64,000 nt of DNA from Methylobacterium sp. FF17 (GCF_025813715.1 NZ_CP107532.1:1550001-1614000); one strand, 5' to 3'; counted from the first letter of the stretch, positions 33,212 to 42,278 are shown. A program made the numbers and translations. The notes: generated by a model not told the origin, from the sequence alone.

Positions 33212-34606
33212 ATGACCGCGCTCGCCCCCGTTCTCAACGACATCGACCGCGACCTCGACAACGCCCTGGAGCGGCTCTTCGCCTTCCTGCGCATCCCCTC
33301 GATCTCGACCGATCCGGCCTTCGCGCCCCAGTGCCGCGTGGCCGCCGAATGGCTGGAGGGCACCCTGACGGCGCTCGGTTTCGAGACGGCGATCCACGAG
33401 ACCTCGCTGCACCCGGTGGTGCTGGCCCATGCCCCCAAGCCCGGCACCCCGCACGTGCTGTTCTACGGGCATTACGACGTGCAGCCGGTGGACCCGCTGA
33501 ATCTCTGGGAGACGCCGCCCTTCGAGCCGCGCCTCGCGCTGAACGCCAAGGGCGAGCGGAAGATTGTCGGGCGCGGCGCCTCGGACGACAAGGGCCAGGT
33601 GATGACCTTCATCGAGGCCTGCCGGGCCTTCAAGGCGATGGAGGGCGAATTGCCCTGCGGCGTCACCATCCTGATCGAGGGGGCGGAGGAGAACGGCTCG
33701 CAGGGGCTGCCCGAATGGGTCGCGGCCAACCGCGAGAAACTCGCCGCCAACATCGTGCTCGTCTGCGACACCAGCATGTGGAACCCGACCACCCCGGCGA
33801 TCACCACCTCGCTGCGGGGGCTGGCCTATTTCGAGGTCAAGGTGACCTGCGCCGACCGCGACCTGCATTCGGGCTTCTTCGGCGGTGCCGCGCGCAACCC
33901 GATCCACGTCCTGTCGAAGATCATCGCCGACCTGCACGATGCCGACGGCCGGGTGGCGCTGCCGGGCTTCTACGAGGGCGTGCGCGAGACGCCGCCGGAG
34001 GTGCTGGAGCAGTGGCGCGGCCTCGACTTCACGGCGGAGACGTTCCTCGGTCCCATCGGCCTGTCGGAGCCGGCCGGCGAGCGCGGCCGCATGCTCATCG
34101 AGCTGATCCAGTCGCGCCCCGCCTGCGACGTCAACGGCATCATCGGCGGCTATACCGGCGAGGGCACCAAGACGGTGATCGCCGGCCAGGCCAGCGCCAA
34201 GGTCTCGTTCCGCCTCGTGGACGATCAGGACCCCGAGCAGCTCGCAAAGACCTTCGAGGCCTTCGTGCGCGAAAGAATCCCCGCCGACTGCTCGGTGGAG
34301 GTGATCTGCTACAAGGGCAGCCGCGCCATCAGCCTGCCCTTCGACATGCCGGAACTCGAGACCGCCCGCGCGGCGCTGGCCGAGGAATGGGGCGTGCCGG
34401 CCGTGACCATCGGGGCCGGTGGCTCGATCCCGATCGTCGGTGACTTCAAACGGCTCCTCGACCGCAACACGCTCCTCATCGGCTTCGGCCTCGACGATGA
34501 CCGCATCCATTCGCCCAACGAGAAGTACGACCTCACGAGCTTCCACAAGGGCACCCGCTCCTGGGCCCGCATCCTGGCGGCGTTCGGGGCGCAGCGGGCC
34601 GGCTGA
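33212..34606 (+). CDS. M20 family metallopeptidase (dipeptidase/ArgE-DapE type)
   Basis: A 464-residue zinc hydrolase. Metal and catalytic motifs appear in order: VLFYGHYDVQPVDP (His and Asp), GRGASDDKGQVMTFIEA (bridging Asp), LIEGAEENGSQGLPEW (catalytic Glu and metal Glu), and the dimerisation or lid domain with RDLHSGFFGGAARNP. It belongs to the long M20 group related to carnosinases and cytosolic dipeptidases. No signal peptide is present, so it acts in the cytoplasm, probably on dipeptides. ATG 33212 gives the normal N-terminus; the frame is open further upstream without conserved residues. Confidence 0.92.
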   Translation: MTALAPVLNDIDRDLDNALERLFAFLRIPSISTDPAFAPQCRVAAEWLEGTLTALGFETAIHETSLHPVVLAHAPKPGTPHVLFYGHYDVQPVDPLNLWETPPFEPRLALNAKGERKIVGRGASDDKGQVMTFIEACRAFKAMEGELPCGVTILIEGAEENGSQGLPEWVAANREKLAANIVLVCDTSMWNPTTPAITTSLRGLAYFEVKVTCADRDLHSGFFGGAARNPIHVLSKIIADLHDADGRVALPGFYEGVRETPPEVLEQWRGLDFTAETFLGPIGLSEPAGERGRMLIELIQSRPACDVNGIIGGYTGEGTKTVIAGQASAKVSFRLVDDQDPEQLAKTFEAFVRERIPADCSVEVICYKGSRAISLPFDMPELETARAALAEEWGVPAVTIGAGGSIPIVGDFKRLLDRNTLLIGFGLDDDRIHSPNEKYDLTSFHKGTRSWARILAAFGAQRAG

Positions 34607-34655
34607 CCGCCCCTCGTCCCACGCGGTCCCGTGAGCGGGGCCGCCCCGACCGCCC

Positions 34656-34706
34656 GTCCCCGCGCCAAGACAGTCCCCGCGCCAAGCTCGTCCCCGCGCA
34701 AAGGCC
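34656..34706 (+). repeat. Three tandem 17-bp repeats directly before a start codon
   Basis: GTCCCCGCGCCAAGACA (34656-34672), GTCCCCGCGCCAAGCTC (34673-34689) and GTCCCCGCGCAAAGGCC (34690-34706) lead straight into the ATG at 34709. The third copy differs so as to contain AAAGG, a plausible ribosome-binding site. Confidence 0.8.
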
Positions 34707-34708
34707 GT

Positions 34709-35416
34709 ATGACAGACATCCCTGAAGCGCACGCTCCGATCGCGGCCCGCCTGTTCGCGGCCGGCCACGGCGTGCTGGTCTGCCGCTATCCGGTGGCCAG
34801 CGACCTGCCGATCCCCCTGGGGATCGCCGCGCCGGGCGGCGTGCGCCTGCTGACCTGGGCGTTCACCGGCTTCGGGGCGGCCGATCCCGACCCCGCCGGC
34901 CTCCTCGTCCTGCACGATCCCGAGGATCGCCTCGCGCAGGGCGGGACGCTGATCCTGGAGACGCATTTTCGCGATTCCGCCCTGGCCTGCCCCCGCCCCC
35001 GCCCCGTCGTAGACCTGACGGCGCCGGAGCGCGCCGCCCTCGGGGGCGCGGTGCTGGCGGCGGTGACGCCCGGCACCCTCGATGCCCTGGCGACGCTGTT
35101 CCCCCTGCTGGCCCCGCCGATCGCGGAGGCGCCGGTGCCGGACTCGGCCCCGCGCCTCACCCTGGCGCGGGACAGCGACGCCCAGGCCACCCTCACCGGA
35201 TCCACGGTGCCGAACTACCTGCTGGTGCGGGCCGGGACCACCTGGAGCTGCACCCGCGTGGCGCGGGCCGAGCTGCGCTTCGGTCCGGCGCCGGAGATGA
35301 CCCTCGCCCTGGCGCCCGCCTGGGGCCGCCCGCGCGACGGTGCCGTGCACGCCGCCCTCCTCCTCGAGACCGGCGGCCTTCGCGCTTCCGCCCTGCGCGC
35401 GGGGACCCGCCGATGA
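34709..35416 (+). CDS. Unknown protein heading the glycosyltransferase cluster
   Basis: A 235-residue protein with no signal peptide or membrane segment. It begins MTDIPEAHAPIAARLFAAGH and is rich in short beta-strand-like stretches (LRLTLARDSDAQATLTG type). I recognise no family. It precedes two glycosyltransferases, and its TGA overlaps the ATG of the next gene (ATGA at 35413-35416). The C-terminal part of that next protein has a similar low-complexity, beta-rich feel, so the two may share a fold, but I could not align them. A role tied to the glycan made by the cluster is inferred from position only. Confidence 0.65.
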   Translation: MTDIPEAHAPIAARLFAAGHGVLVCRYPVASDLPIPLGIAAPGGVRLLTWAFTGFGAADPDPAGLLVLHDPEDRLAQGGTLILETHFRDSALACPRPRPVVDLTAPERAALGGAVLAAVTPGTLDALATLFPLLAPPIAEAPVPDSAPRLTLARDSDAQATLTGSTVPNYLLVRAGTTWSCTRVARAELRFGPAPEMTLALAPAWGRPRDGAVHAALLLETGGLRASALRAGTRR

Positions 35417-37275
35417 GCCGGCCCGCGATCCTCGTGGTCGCGCCGATGCCGGCCTTCCCCACCAGCGCCGGCAATCGCCGCCGGCTGCTCGCCACCTGCG
35501 CCGCCCTCCAGCGCGGGGGCTTCGCGGTCGATCTCGCCACCTACGCGCACGAGGACCAGATCTACCGGCGCCACGGCCAGCACCCGCCCGTTGACGAGGC
35601 CGCGGCGGCGGCCCTGTTCCGCCACACCTTCCGGATCGAGCCGCCCGCCGCCATCCCGCTCACCACCCCGGCCCGCTGCTTCGGCATCGACGACTGGTGC
35701 CCGGACGCGGTGGGGGATTTCGTCGCCTGGTACGGGCGCGCCTACCCCGAGACCCGCGCGATCCTGGTGAACTACGTGTTCCTGTCGCGCGCCCTCGACG
35801 CGGCGCCGCCCGGCACCCTGAAGCTCATCGACACCCACGACCGCTTCGCCGACCGGCAGCACCAGTACCGCCCGTTCCGGGCCGCGCCGAACTTCTTCTA
35901 CACCGACCGGGCCGGCGAGGCGGCGGGTCTCGCCCGGGCCGACATCGTCCTGGCGATCCAGTCGGAGGAGGCGGCGTATTTCCGCGGCCTCACCGACCGA
36001 CGCGTCCACCTGCTGCCGCCGCGCTTTCCCGCGCATCGCCCCTTCGCGGCCCCGGCGCGGCTCGCCCGCATCGGCTTCATCGGCCACGGCAACGACCCGA
36101 ACCGGGTCTCGATCACCCGGTTCGCCGCCGCCTGGGCCGAGGACTGGACGCCGGACCGGCCCGAACTCGTGATCGCGGGCGAGCTCTGCGCCAGCCTCGG
36201 GAACGCGGCCGGCCCGGGCGTCAGGCTCGCCGGCTACCTGCCCCGGCTGGAGGACTTCTACGACGGGGTCGATCTCGTGGTCGCGCCGATGCTGATGGGC
36301 AGCGGCCTGAAGATGAAGGTCGCCGAGGCGCTGTCCTTCGGAAAGCCGGTGGTGGGCACGGCGCTGGGCTTCGAGGGGTTCGACCCCGTCGTCCCGGCCC
36401 ATCGCGCCGCCACGGTCACGCAGGTGAAGGCGCAGGTGCTGGCCCTCGCGGCCGATCCCGAGGCCCTCGCGCGCCTGACCCGGGCCTGCGCCGACCTCTT
36501 CTCCGCCTACGACGCGCGGGCCGAGGCCGCGGATGCCGACCTGCTCGCGCTGATCCGCGCGCGGACCGGAGATCCCGCGTCCGCCGATCCCCGCGCCGAG
36601 GCGGCCCCGCCCGCCGAAATCTCCTCGGACACCATCACCCTCGCGGGCGGCACCCTGACCTGCGAGACCTCGCTGCTCTCGAACCTGAGCGCGGATCCCG
36701 ATCTCGGCCGCCTCGTCGCGACGGAGCGCGGGCCACCGCCGGGCGCCGGACCCTATTCGCCCCTGCGGCGGCGCTGGTTCGCCAAGGCCGGTCGCGGCCG
36801 AAGCGGGACGCTCCCCGAGACGGGCCTGGCCGGGCTTGATCTGGCGCTCGCGCCCGAATGGGTGCGCGACCCGCGCCTGTCCGCCGCCTTCCGCGCCGAA
36901 CTGGCGACGCACCTGTCCGGCATCGCGGCGGATTGGGAGGCGCGGGCGCACCGTGTCGGGTTCACCGGGACCGGGGCGATCCTCGCCCTGTCGCTGCCGC
37001 GCCATCTCGCGACGGGGCGGCATCCGTGCGCCGCCTTCCTCGCCGGGCCGCCGGGCCGGGCGCTCACCCTGGAGCGGGTCGCGCTCCTGAACGCCGCCCC
37101 GGCCCTGGCCTACGCGACCCGGCGTGCCGACCTGCCCGCCGCCCCGGCCTGCCTCACGCTCGCGGGCCTCGGCGCGCAGGACGGGCCGGCCACGATCCTG
37201 CTCCTGCACGACGACCTCGTCGGCCGGATCACGCTGGCCCCCGAGGCGCCGCCGTGGAAGGACCACCTGCCATGA
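35413..37275 (+). CDS. Family 4-type glycosyltransferase with long C-terminal extension
   Basis: A 620-residue protein. Residues 1 to about 385 form a GT-B glycosyltransferase: ILVVAPMPAFPTSAGNRRRL at the N-terminus, LKLIDTHDRFADRQHQY in the middle, and the donor-site region VVAPMLMGSGLKMKVAEALS then GKPVVGTALGFEGF. The remaining 235 residues are not part of a usual GT4 and have no recognised domain. It should transfer a sugar from a nucleotide donor in the cytoplasm; donor and acceptor are unknown. It is coupled by ATGA to the gene before it. Its stop codon is the first of a series of stop-start overlaps leading to the next gene. Confidence 0.85.
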   Translation: MSRPAILVVAPMPAFPTSAGNRRRLLATCAALQRGGFAVDLATYAHEDQIYRRHGQHPPVDEAAAAALFRHTFRIEPPAAIPLTTPARCFGIDDWCPDAVGDFVAWYGRAYPETRAILVNYVFLSRALDAAPPGTLKLIDTHDRFADRQHQYRPFRAAPNFFYTDRAGEAAGLARADIVLAIQSEEAAYFRGLTDRRVHLLPPRFPAHRPFAAPARLARIGFIGHGNDPNRVSITRFAAAWAEDWTPDRPELVIAGELCASLGNAAGPGVRLAGYLPRLEDFYDGVDLVVAPMLMGSGLKMKVAEALSFGKPVVGTALGFEGFDPVVPAHRAATVTQVKAQVLALAADPEALARLTRACADLFSAYDARAEAADADLLALIRARTGDPASADPRAEAAPPAEISSDTITLAGGTLTCETSLLSNLSADPDLGRLVATERGPPPGAGPYSPLRRRWFAKAGRGRSGTLPETGLAGLDLALAPEWVRDPRLSAAFRAELATHLSGIAADWEARAHRVGFTGTGAILALSLPRHLATGRHPCAAFLAGPPGRALTLERVALLNAAPALAYATRRADLPAAPACLTLAGLGAQDGPATILLLHDDLVGRITLAPEAPPWKDHLP

Positions 37276-37320
37276 ACCGCCTGCCATGAACTACCTGCCA
37301 TGAGCCAGCTGCCATGATGG
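37267..37320 (+). repeat. Four tandem 14-bp repeats forming a stop-start relay of three mini-ORFs
   Basis: CTGCCATGA recurs at 37267, 37281, 37295 and (as CTGCCATGATGG) 37309. Each copy contains ATGA, where one frame stops and another starts. The upstream glycosyltransferase stops at 37275 inside the first copy. ATG 37272 gives MNRLP and a stop in copy two, ATG 37286 gives MNYLP and a stop in copy three, and ATG 37300 gives MSQLP and a stop in copy four. ATG 37314 in copy four starts the next glycosyltransferase. The 14-base period matches six codons minus the 4-base overlap, so every duplication recreates a coupled junction. Confidence 0.9.
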
Positions 37321-39365
37321 CCGCCCCCGACATCCTCGACGCTCCCTCCGGCCGCAAAGCGGCCCTGGTCGAGGCTGCGCTGATCTGGAACGCGCTGTTC
37401 CTCAACGATGTCCGCATCGCGTTCCGCCCGGAGGCCGAGCCGGCGGTCTCCGTCGTGATGGTCGCGCGCGGCGCGCGCCACCTCCTCGCCTGGACCCTGA
37501 CCAAGCTCGCCGCGCAGCAGGCCTTCGCGGGCGCGACCTTCGAGCTGATCCTGGTCGACAACGCCTCCGACCCGGAGACCGCGACGCTGTTCGACCGGAT
37601 CGACGGGGCGCGCATCCTGCGCAACGCGGAGAATGCGGGCTTCGGCCCGGCCTGCAACCAGGGCGCGGCCGAGGCGCGCGGGCGCCACATCCTGTTCCTC
37701 AACCCCGACGTGGACCTGATGCCCGGGGCGCTCGGCGCCCTGGTGGCGCCCTTCGCGGAGGCGGATGTCGGGATCGCGGGCGCGCGCCTCGTGTTTCCCG
37801 GCGGCATCCTGCAGGAGGCGGGCGCCGGCTTCCAGGACGACCCGCAGCTCACCCATCCCCACGGCCGGGGCGGGCTCGACCCCTTCGCGCCGGAAGCCTC
37901 CTACGCCCGCGACGTCGGCTACGTCTCCGGGGCGGTGCTGATGATCGAGGCCGGGCTGTTCCGGGACCTCGGCGGCTTCGACGACCTCTTCGCGCCGGCC
38001 TATTTCGAGGATACCGACCTCTGCCTGCGCTGCCAGCAGGCCGGGCGGCGGGTGGTCTACCAGCCCCGCGCCCTCGCGATCCACGTGGAGAACGCCACCA
38101 GCGTCCGGCGCGCCGACGTGGAGGTGCTGCTCGACCGCAACCGGGCGCGCTTCCGCGAGCGGCACGGGGCGTGGCTGTTCGCGCAGGGGCCGGCGCGCAC
38201 GGGGTTCGCCCCCCGCGACGACGCCCCCTTCGCGCTGCGGGTGCTCTACGTGGACGACCGCGCGCCGCACCAGGACCTCGGCGCGGGGCTGCCGCGCGCC
38301 AACACGATCCTCAACGCCATGGCGGAGCTCGGCTACGCGGTGACGCTCTGCTCCGTCTACGGCGAGCGCGAGGAGCCGGCGGCCACCTACCGCGACCTCT
38401 CGAGCCGGATCGAGGTGGTCGAACCCTGCGGGCGGGAGGGGTTCCGCCGCCTCGTCACCGAGCGGGCCGGGTTCTACGACGTGCTCTGGGTCAGCCGCCC
38501 GCCGCATATCCGCATGGTCTGCGAGGTGCTGCGCGACCTCGGCCTGAGCCCCCGCGACGTGGGCCGCTCCCGCGTGGTGTTCGATTCGGAATCCCTCTGG
38601 GGCCTGCGCGACTTCGTGGTCGACGCCCTGACGGGCCGGCCGGCGCCGGGGCCGGCCCTCGCCCGGGCGACCGCGCCGGAAGTGGAACTGGTGGCAGGAG
38701 CGGACCACGTGGTCTGCGTCTCGCAGGCCGATGCCCGCCTGCTGCGCCGGGCCGGGGTGGCGGACCCCGTGGTGCTCGGCCACGTCCAGGCCGTCCAGGC
38801 CGACCCGCCGGGCTTCCGGAGCCGCCGGGGCTTCGTCTTCATCGGCTCGCTCGCCCGCGAGGGGGAGCCCAACATCGATTCCCTCGACTGGTTCTTCGAG
38901 GAGGCCTGGGAGGCCTTGCGCGCCGCCCTGCCCGACGCGCACCTGACCGTGATCGGCACGGTCGCGCCCTCCATCGCCGAGCGGCTGGCCCGGCCCGGCG
39001 TCTCGGTGCTCGGCCGGGTGGACGACGTCGGGCCCGCCCTCGACGGCGCCCGCGTCGCCCTCGCCCCGACGCGCTTCGCCGCCGGCATCCCGCACAAGGT
39101 GCTCGAGACCGTCACGCGGGGCGTGCCGGGCGTGGTCACGCCGATCCTGGCCGGGCAGATGGGCTGGCCCGACGGCACCGGCTACCGGATCCATGATTGG
39201 CGCGACCCGCACGGCTTCGCGCAGGCCCTGGCAGGGCTCCACGCGGACGAGGCAGCCTGGACGCGGGTGCAGCGTGCCGGCCTCGCCGCGGTCGCCCGCG
39301 AATGCGACGCGGACGCCTACCGCGCGGTCCTGCGCGGGCTCTGCGAGGCCCCGATGTTCTCATGA
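37314..39365 (+). CDS. Two-domain glycosyltransferase (GT2 fused to GT4)
   Basis: A 683-residue protein with two catalytic units. Residues about 40-280 form a GT-A family 2 enzyme: VSVVMVARGARHLLAWTL, FELILVDNASDPETATL, the NAGFGPACNQGAAEARG loop, the metal-binding LFLNPDVDLMP and later FDDLFAPAYFEDTDLCLR. Residues about 305-680 form a GT-B family 4 enzyme with FVFIGSLAREGEPNIDSLDW, LTVIGTVAP and APTRFAAGIPHKVLETVT. Such fusions add two successive sugars. Donors and acceptor are unknown. It starts at the end of the stop-start repeat and ends in an ATGA overlap with the next gene. Confidence 0.9.
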   Translation: MMAAPDILDAPSGRKAALVEAALIWNALFLNDVRIAFRPEAEPAVSVVMVARGARHLLAWTLTKLAAQQAFAGATFELILVDNASDPETATLFDRIDGARILRNAENAGFGPACNQGAAEARGRHILFLNPDVDLMPGALGALVAPFAEADVGIAGARLVFPGGILQEAGAGFQDDPQLTHPHGRGGLDPFAPEASYARDVGYVSGAVLMIEAGLFRDLGGFDDLFAPAYFEDTDLCLRCQQAGRRVVYQPRALAIHVENATSVRRADVEVLLDRNRARFRERHGAWLFAQGPARTGFAPRDDAPFALRVLYVDDRAPHQDLGAGLPRANTILNAMAELGYAVTLCSVYGEREEPAATYRDLSSRIEVVEPCGREGFRRLVTERAGFYDVLWVSRPPHIRMVCEVLRDLGLSPRDVGRSRVVFDSESLWGLRDFVVDALTGRPAPGPALARATAPEVELVAGADHVVCVSQADARLLRRAGVADPVVLGHVQAVQADPPGFRSRRGFVFIGSLAREGEPNIDSLDWFFEEAWEALRAALPDAHLTVIGTVAPSIAERLARPGVSVLGRVDDVGPALDGARVALAPTRFAAGIPHKVLETVTRGVPGVVTPILAGQMGWPDGTGYRIHDWRDPHGFAQALAGLHADEAAWTRVQRAGLAAVARECDADAYRAVLRGLCEAPMFS

Positions 39366-40216
39366 CGAACCCGCTCCTCACCCGGGCCGTGCGCCTGGCC
39401 AGCTCCGCCTATCGCCGGCTCACCCTCGGCCGCGTGCCCCGCCTGTTCGATGCCGCCTATTACGAGGCGGCCGAGCCGGAGGTGGCCCGCTCGGGGCTCG
39501 ATCCGTTCCTGCACTATGTCCGGCGCGGGGCGGCGCAGGGCCGCGACCCGAGCGCCGATTTCGACACCGCCTTCTACCGGCGCCAGAGCGGCCCGACCCG
39601 CCTCGACCCGGTACGCCACTACCTGCGGGTGGGGGCCAGGGCCGGGCTCGACCCCCATCCCGGGTTCAGCACCCGGATGTATCTCGCCCGCTACCCGGAT
39701 ATCGGTGTCGCCGGGGTGAACCCGCTGCTGCATTACCGCGTGGACGGGCGGGCGGAGGGCCGGATCGCGGTTCCCTCCAGCGCCGAACCGGCGGAATGGG
39801 TGCCCCTGCAGGGGGTGCGCGAGGCCCATCGCTGGGCCTGCCCGGCGGAGGGCTCCACCCGCTTCGGCCTGACCCTGCGGCGCGACGTGTCCGTGGCCGC
39901 CTGCCCGACCCACGTGCCCCGGCTCTGTCTCCTCCTCGCCCTCGACGGCGGCGAGATCGAGGCCCTGGTCCGGGCCTTCGCGACCTTCCCCGAGATGGCC
40001 GCCGACGCCGTCACCCTGGCGATCGACGCGGGCCTTCGCCCGCACCCGCCCCGTCCGACCCTGGTGCTCGCCCTGGAGCAGTGCTTCCACGGGCCCGGCC
40101 CCGACGGCACGGTGCTGCTGCGCTACGCCGAGGCGCGGATCTGGGACGTGCTGCCCGAGCGCCCGCACGTGCTGCACATCGCTCCGGCGGGCGAACTCGC
40201 ACTGCGGACGGCCTGA
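39362..40216 (+). CDS. Glycan-cluster protein with three tandem FDxxYY...HYxxxGxxEGR repeats
   Basis: A 284-residue protein. Three repeats of about 33 residues are clear: residues 29-63 (FDAAYYEAAEPEVARSGLDP, then FLHYVRRGAAQGRDP), 67-98 (FDTAFYRRQ, then VRHYLRVGARAGLDP) and 102-134 (FSTRMYLARYPDIGVAGVNP, then LLHYRVDGRAEGR). This repeat occurs beside or inside bacterial glycosyltransferases, but its role is not established. The C-terminal 150 residues have no recognised domain. It lacks a signal peptide. The ATG overlaps the stop of the GT2-GT4 gene, so it is the last member of the four-gene cluster. Confidence 0.8.
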   Translation: MTNPLLTRAVRLASSAYRRLTLGRVPRLFDAAYYEAAEPEVARSGLDPFLHYVRRGAAQGRDPSADFDTAFYRRQSGPTRLDPVRHYLRVGARAGLDPHPGFSTRMYLARYPDIGVAGVNPLLHYRVDGRAEGRIAVPSSAEPAEWVPLQGVREAHRWACPAEGSTRFGLTLRRDVSVAACPTHVPRLCLLLALDGGEIEALVRAFATFPEMAADAVTLAIDAGLRPHPPRPTLVLALEQCFHGPGPDGTVLLRYAEARIWDVLPERPHVLHIAPAGELALRTA

Positions 40217-40223
40217 AGCGCCC

Positions 40224-42278
40224 TCACTCGATCCGCACCCGGACGCTGTCGCTGGCGCCCGTCGCGTCCATCACGGAGATGCGGGCGAAGCCGGCCCCTT
40301 CCGGCGCCCAGGCCGATTGCCGGCGGGGGCTGTCGGCCACCGGCAGGCCGTCCACCATCCAGGTCAGGGGCGGCACGCCGCCGAGCGCCTTGAGGGCGAG
40401 GCTCGCGGCGGGCACCGGCTCCGCGTCCGAGAGGCCGAGATCGATGCGGGCGCCGTCCGGCGGGTAGGCGATCCGCAGGGGGGCCCCGAGCGCCGCCGAC
40501 AGGGTCTTCGGAATGTCGCGGCGGATGTGGCGCAAGGGGGGCGGCAGGCCGGCGGTGGTGGTCACCAGCGCCTCGCGGGGCATCGGCACGGGGTCGGGCT
40601 CGCCCCCGAAGCGCGCGAAGGCGTCGAACAGGATGGGGGCGGCGACCACCCGGCCGACGAGGCCCGGCACCGCGTTGCCGTCCGGCCGCCCGACCCAGAC
40701 CGCGATTGTGACGCGCCGGTCGAACCCTACCGCCAGGGCGTCCCGGTAGCCGTAGGAGGTGCCGGTCTTGTAGGCGATCCGGCCGGCGAGGGCGTTGTCC
40801 GGCGGGGGCGCGCCCCGCAGGGTGTCGGCGACGTACCAGGCGGCGACGGCCTCCGTGACGCGGGCCTCCGGCGCGGCCCCGGGCTGCGGCCCGTCACCGA
40901 TGCGACGCGTCAGGCTCGGCACGAGCCCCTGCCGGGCCAGCCCCGCGAACAGGCGGGCGAGGTCGGTGAGCGTGATGCCGAGGCCGCCGAGCGCCACCGG
41001 CAGGCCCGGGGCGGTGTCGCGGGGCAGGTCGATGCGCGCGCCCGCCGCCCGCAGGCGCGCGATGAAGCGGGCCGCTCCCACCGACTCCAGCAGGTCCACC
41101 GCCGGCACGTTGAGCGAGAGCTGCAGCGCGCGCCGCGCCGTCACCGTGCCCTGGTAGCCGAGGTCGAAGTTCTCGGGCGCGTAGCCGGGGAAGCGCACTG
41201 GCCGGTCGTCGAGCTGGGTCTCGGGATGGGCGAGCCCCGTCTCGAAGGCCAGCGCGTAGATGAAGGGCTTGAGCGCGGAGCCCGGCGAGCGGATCGCGCC
41301 GGTCATGTCGATGGCCCCCGCGCGGGTCGCATCGAGGTAGCCGGGGCTGCCGACCTGGGCCAGGACCGCGCCGGTGCGGTTGTCGAGCGCCAGGATCGCC
41401 GCCGAGATGCCGGGCCCCAGCGCGGCGGCGCGCTCCGTGGCCAGGGCCTCCAGGCTCGCCTGCAGGCGCCCGTCGAGGGTGAGGCGGATGACCTGCGCGG
41501 TCGGGTCGGCGGCGTGTGCGGCCTCGGCCGCATGGGCGGCCAGCATCGGGAAGGGCTTTCGCCGGGTCGGCACCGGCTCGGCGCGGGCGGCCTCGGCCTC
41601 CGCCGCCGTGATCACGCCCTGCGCCGCCGCGATGGCGAGGACCCGGTCGCGGGCGCGCCGTGCCGCCTGGGGGAAGCGGTCCGGACGCCGCGCCTCGGGC
41701 GCCTGCGGCAGGGCGACGAGGAGCGCGCTCTCGGCGAAGGAGAGCCGGGCGGGTTCGCGCCCGAAATAGGCGAGGCTCGCCGCCCGCACCCCCTCCACCG
41801 GGCCGCCATAGGGCGCGAGGGCGAGGTAGAGGTCGAGCACCCCGTCCTTGCCAAGGCGCCGCTCCAGCTGCACCGCCCGCACCATCTGGCGCAGCTTGGC
41901 GGCGAGCGAGCGCTCGGCCCGGGGCTCCACGAGGCGGGCCACCTGCATCGACAGGGTCGAGCCGCCCGACACGATGCGCCCGGCCGCCAGCCATTGCCCG
42001 GCGGCCCGCAGGCTGGCGGCCGGGTCGATGCCCGGATGATCGGCAAAGCGCCGGTCCTCGTAGGCCGTGAGCATGGCGCGGAAGCGCGGATCGACCTGGG
42101 CGCCCGCGACCGGCAGGCGCCAGCGCCCGTCGGCGGTGGCGAAGGGGCGCAGCAGCCGCGCCTCCCGGTCTAGCACCACGGTGGAGCGGAGCCCGGCCTG
42201 GGTCAGGTCGAGGGGCGGGAGGGTCGCGACGAAGCGCCAGAGGGCGAAGCCACCGAGACCGACGACCGCCAGCGCCAC
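40224..42278 (-). CDS. pbpC: Penicillin-binding protein 1C (peptidoglycan glycosyltransferase/transpeptidase)
   Basis: A protein of about 684 residues. An N-terminal membrane anchor precedes a GT51 transglycosylase domain (TAYEDRRFADHPGIDPAASL, then GGSTLSMQVARLVEP). The transpeptidase domain carries the Ser-x-x-Lys motif in SPGSALKPFIYALAFETG and KTGTSYGYRDA. A C-terminal PBP1C-type domain follows, with YPPDGARIDLGL and a beta sandwich. The start is uncertain. No ATG lies near the anchor; GTG 42278 gives an N-terminus of normal length, while the frame stays open upstream through repeat DNA. It lies downstream of the alpha-2-macroglobulin gene, a pairing conserved in many bacteria. Confidence 0.9.
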   Translation of the reverse strand: MALAVVGLGGFALWRFVATLPPLDLTQAGLRSTVVLDREARLLRPFATADGRWRLPVAGAQVDPRFRAMLTAYEDRRFADHPGIDPAASLRAAGQWLAAGRIVSGGSTLSMQVARLVEPRAERSLAAKLRQMVRAVQLERRLGKDGVLDLYLALAPYGGPVEGVRAASLAYFGREPARLSFAESALLVALPQAPEARRPDRFPQAARRARDRVLAIAAAQGVITAAEAEAARAEPVPTRRKPFPMLAAHAAEAAHAADPTAQVIRLTLDGRLQASLEALATERAAALGPGISAAILALDNRTGAVLAQVGSPGYLDATRAGAIDMTGAIRSPGSALKPFIYALAFETGLAHPETQLDDRPVRFPGYAPENFDLGYQGTVTARRALQLSLNVPAVDLLESVGAARFIARLRAAGARIDLPRDTAPGLPVALGGLGITLTDLARLFAGLARQGLVPSLTRRIGDGPQPGAAPEARVTEAVAAWYVADTLRGAPPPDNALAGRIAYKTGTSYGYRDALAVGFDRRVTIAVWVGRPDGNAVPGLVGRVVAAPILFDAFARFGGEPDPVPMPREALVTTTAGLPPPLRHIRRDIPKTLSAALGAPLRIAYPPDGARIDLGLSDAEPVPAASLALKALGGVPPLTWMVDGLPVADSPRRQSAWAPEGAGFARISVMDATGASDSVRVRIE

